Shown piece after piece: positions 63,705 through 64,000 of a DNA stretch of 64,000 nucleotides (positions are counted from its first letter, which is position 1; the number at the start of each line of letters is the position of its first letter). The notes below the pieces were generated by a model. The model saw only the letters and a list, made by a program, of their open reading frames with translations, searched no databases and was not told where the DNA came from. The position numbers and the translations under genes were made by a program. Origin of the DNA: Reinekea marinisedimentorum (GTDB taxonomy: Bacteria; Pseudomonadota; Gammaproteobacteria; Pseudomonadales; Natronospirillaceae); contig NZ_SLZR01000003.1 of NCBI RefSeq assembly GCF_004341165.1, positions 124,001-188,000 of the forward strand. Direction: 5' to 3'.

Positions 63705-64000
63705 ATGAGCCAGCCCGATACAGTGACAAGAATTCTTGACGCAGCGGAAGAGTTGTTTGCCGAAAAAGGCTTTTCGGAAACTTCGCTGCGCATGATCACG
63801 ACTAAAGCAAAGGTGAATTTAGCCGCTGTTAATTACCACTTTGGCTCCAAGAAAGAGCTGGTTCAGGCGGTTTTTGGCCGCTTTTTAACGCCGTTCACAC
63901 ACAAACTGGATAAAGAACTGGATAAACTTTCGGAGCTGAAGGCCGAGCCGAATTTCAATGATGTGTTGGGTGTACTGGTTAAAACCATGCTGGTTGGCGT
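63705..64000 (+). CDS. psrA: TetR-family fatty-acid regulator PsrA (5' part)
   Basis: The first 98 codons of a TetR-family repressor; the gene runs past the right edge. The helix-turn-helix domain reads RILDAAEELFAEKGF, ETSLRMITTKAKVNLAAVNYHFGSKKELV, nearly the same as Pseudomonas PsrA in this region (from memory). PsrA binds long-chain fatty acids, represses fadBA and its own gene, and activates rpoS. The ATG follows AGGAG, and the PsrA-like palindrome lies just upstream. The ligand-binding part is not visible, so the name rests on the DNA-binding domain and context. Confidence 0.88.
   Translation, partial: MSQPDTVTRILDAAEELFAEKGFSETSLRMITTKAKVNLAAVNYHFGSKKELVQAVFGRFLTPFTHKLDKELDKLSELKAEPNFNDVLGVLVKTMLVG

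Overview
This 64 kb stretch is core chromosome of a marine-type gammaproteobacterium. The gene content and, from memory, the gene order match several blocks of the Pseudomonas chromosome: slt-uup-x-x-fadBA-x-topA; gltA-sdhCDAB-sucAB-lpd-sucCD; mnmA-hflD-purB; idh-cspD-clpSA-infA-bpt-aat-ftsK-lolA-rarA-crcB-serS-cysG-tusDCBE-yccA; and psrA. A Pseudomonadales/Oceanospirillales-type organism fits best. FabV as enoyl-ACP reductase, a monomeric isocitrate dehydrogenase and moderate GC content agree, but the genus cannot be named from sequence alone. I saw no tRNA, rRNA, CRISPR array, transposase, prophage or defence island.

Layout. 1-5.5 kb: glutaredoxin-like protein, an unknown lipoprotein, a thioredoxin-like exported protein, CheV, a MOSC protein and the lytic transglycosylase Slt. 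5.5-9.8 kb: RND permease and its periplasmic adaptor (minus strand). 9.9-13 kb: Uup ABC-F ATPase and two conserved unknown proteins. 13-16.7 kb: fadBA beta-oxidation operon behind two overlapping PsrA-type operators. 16.7-20.2 kb: unknown membrane-anchored protein divergent from topA. 20.2-33.1 kb: TCA-cycle block, gltA divergent from sdhCDAB-sucAB-lpd-sucCD. 33.1-33.3 kb: a structured intergenic inverted-repeat element between two related hairpins. 33.3-38.8 kb: small membrane protein, UMF1-type MFS transporter, htpG behind a sigma-32-like promoter, YfaZ-like porin and a small unknown protein. 38.2-43.2 kb, minus strand: mnmA-hflD-purB, then RoxA-type ribosomal oxygenase and a second lytic transglycosylase. 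43.4-47.7 kb: fabV, rluE (convergent, overlapping) and idh. 47.7-52.8 kb: the N-degron block cspD, clpS-clpA, infA, bpt, aat. 52.9-60.3 kb: ftsK-lolA-rarA-crcB-serS and cysG. 60.3-63.4 kb, minus strand: tusDCBE-ybiB and yccA. The window ends inside psrA.

How the parts work together. Nearly the whole oxidative TCA cycle from citrate synthase through succinate dehydrogenase is here, with one NADP-linked isocitrate dehydrogenase. fadBA feeds it acetyl-CoA, and the psrA gene at the right edge probably encodes the fatty-acid-responsive regulator of fadBA, because operator-like sites lie before both. mnmA and tusBCDE provide most of the tRNA 2-thiouridine relay. aat and bpt make N-terminal leucine tags that clpS and clpA read and degrade.

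The least ordinary items are the 95-bp inverted-repeat element after sucD, the antisense overlap in which the rluE tail runs through a terminator into the fabV 3' end, the RND permease that lacks two proton-relay residues, the tandem PsrA boxes, and the unknown protein pair between uup and fadB. I did not find a clearly new multi-gene system.
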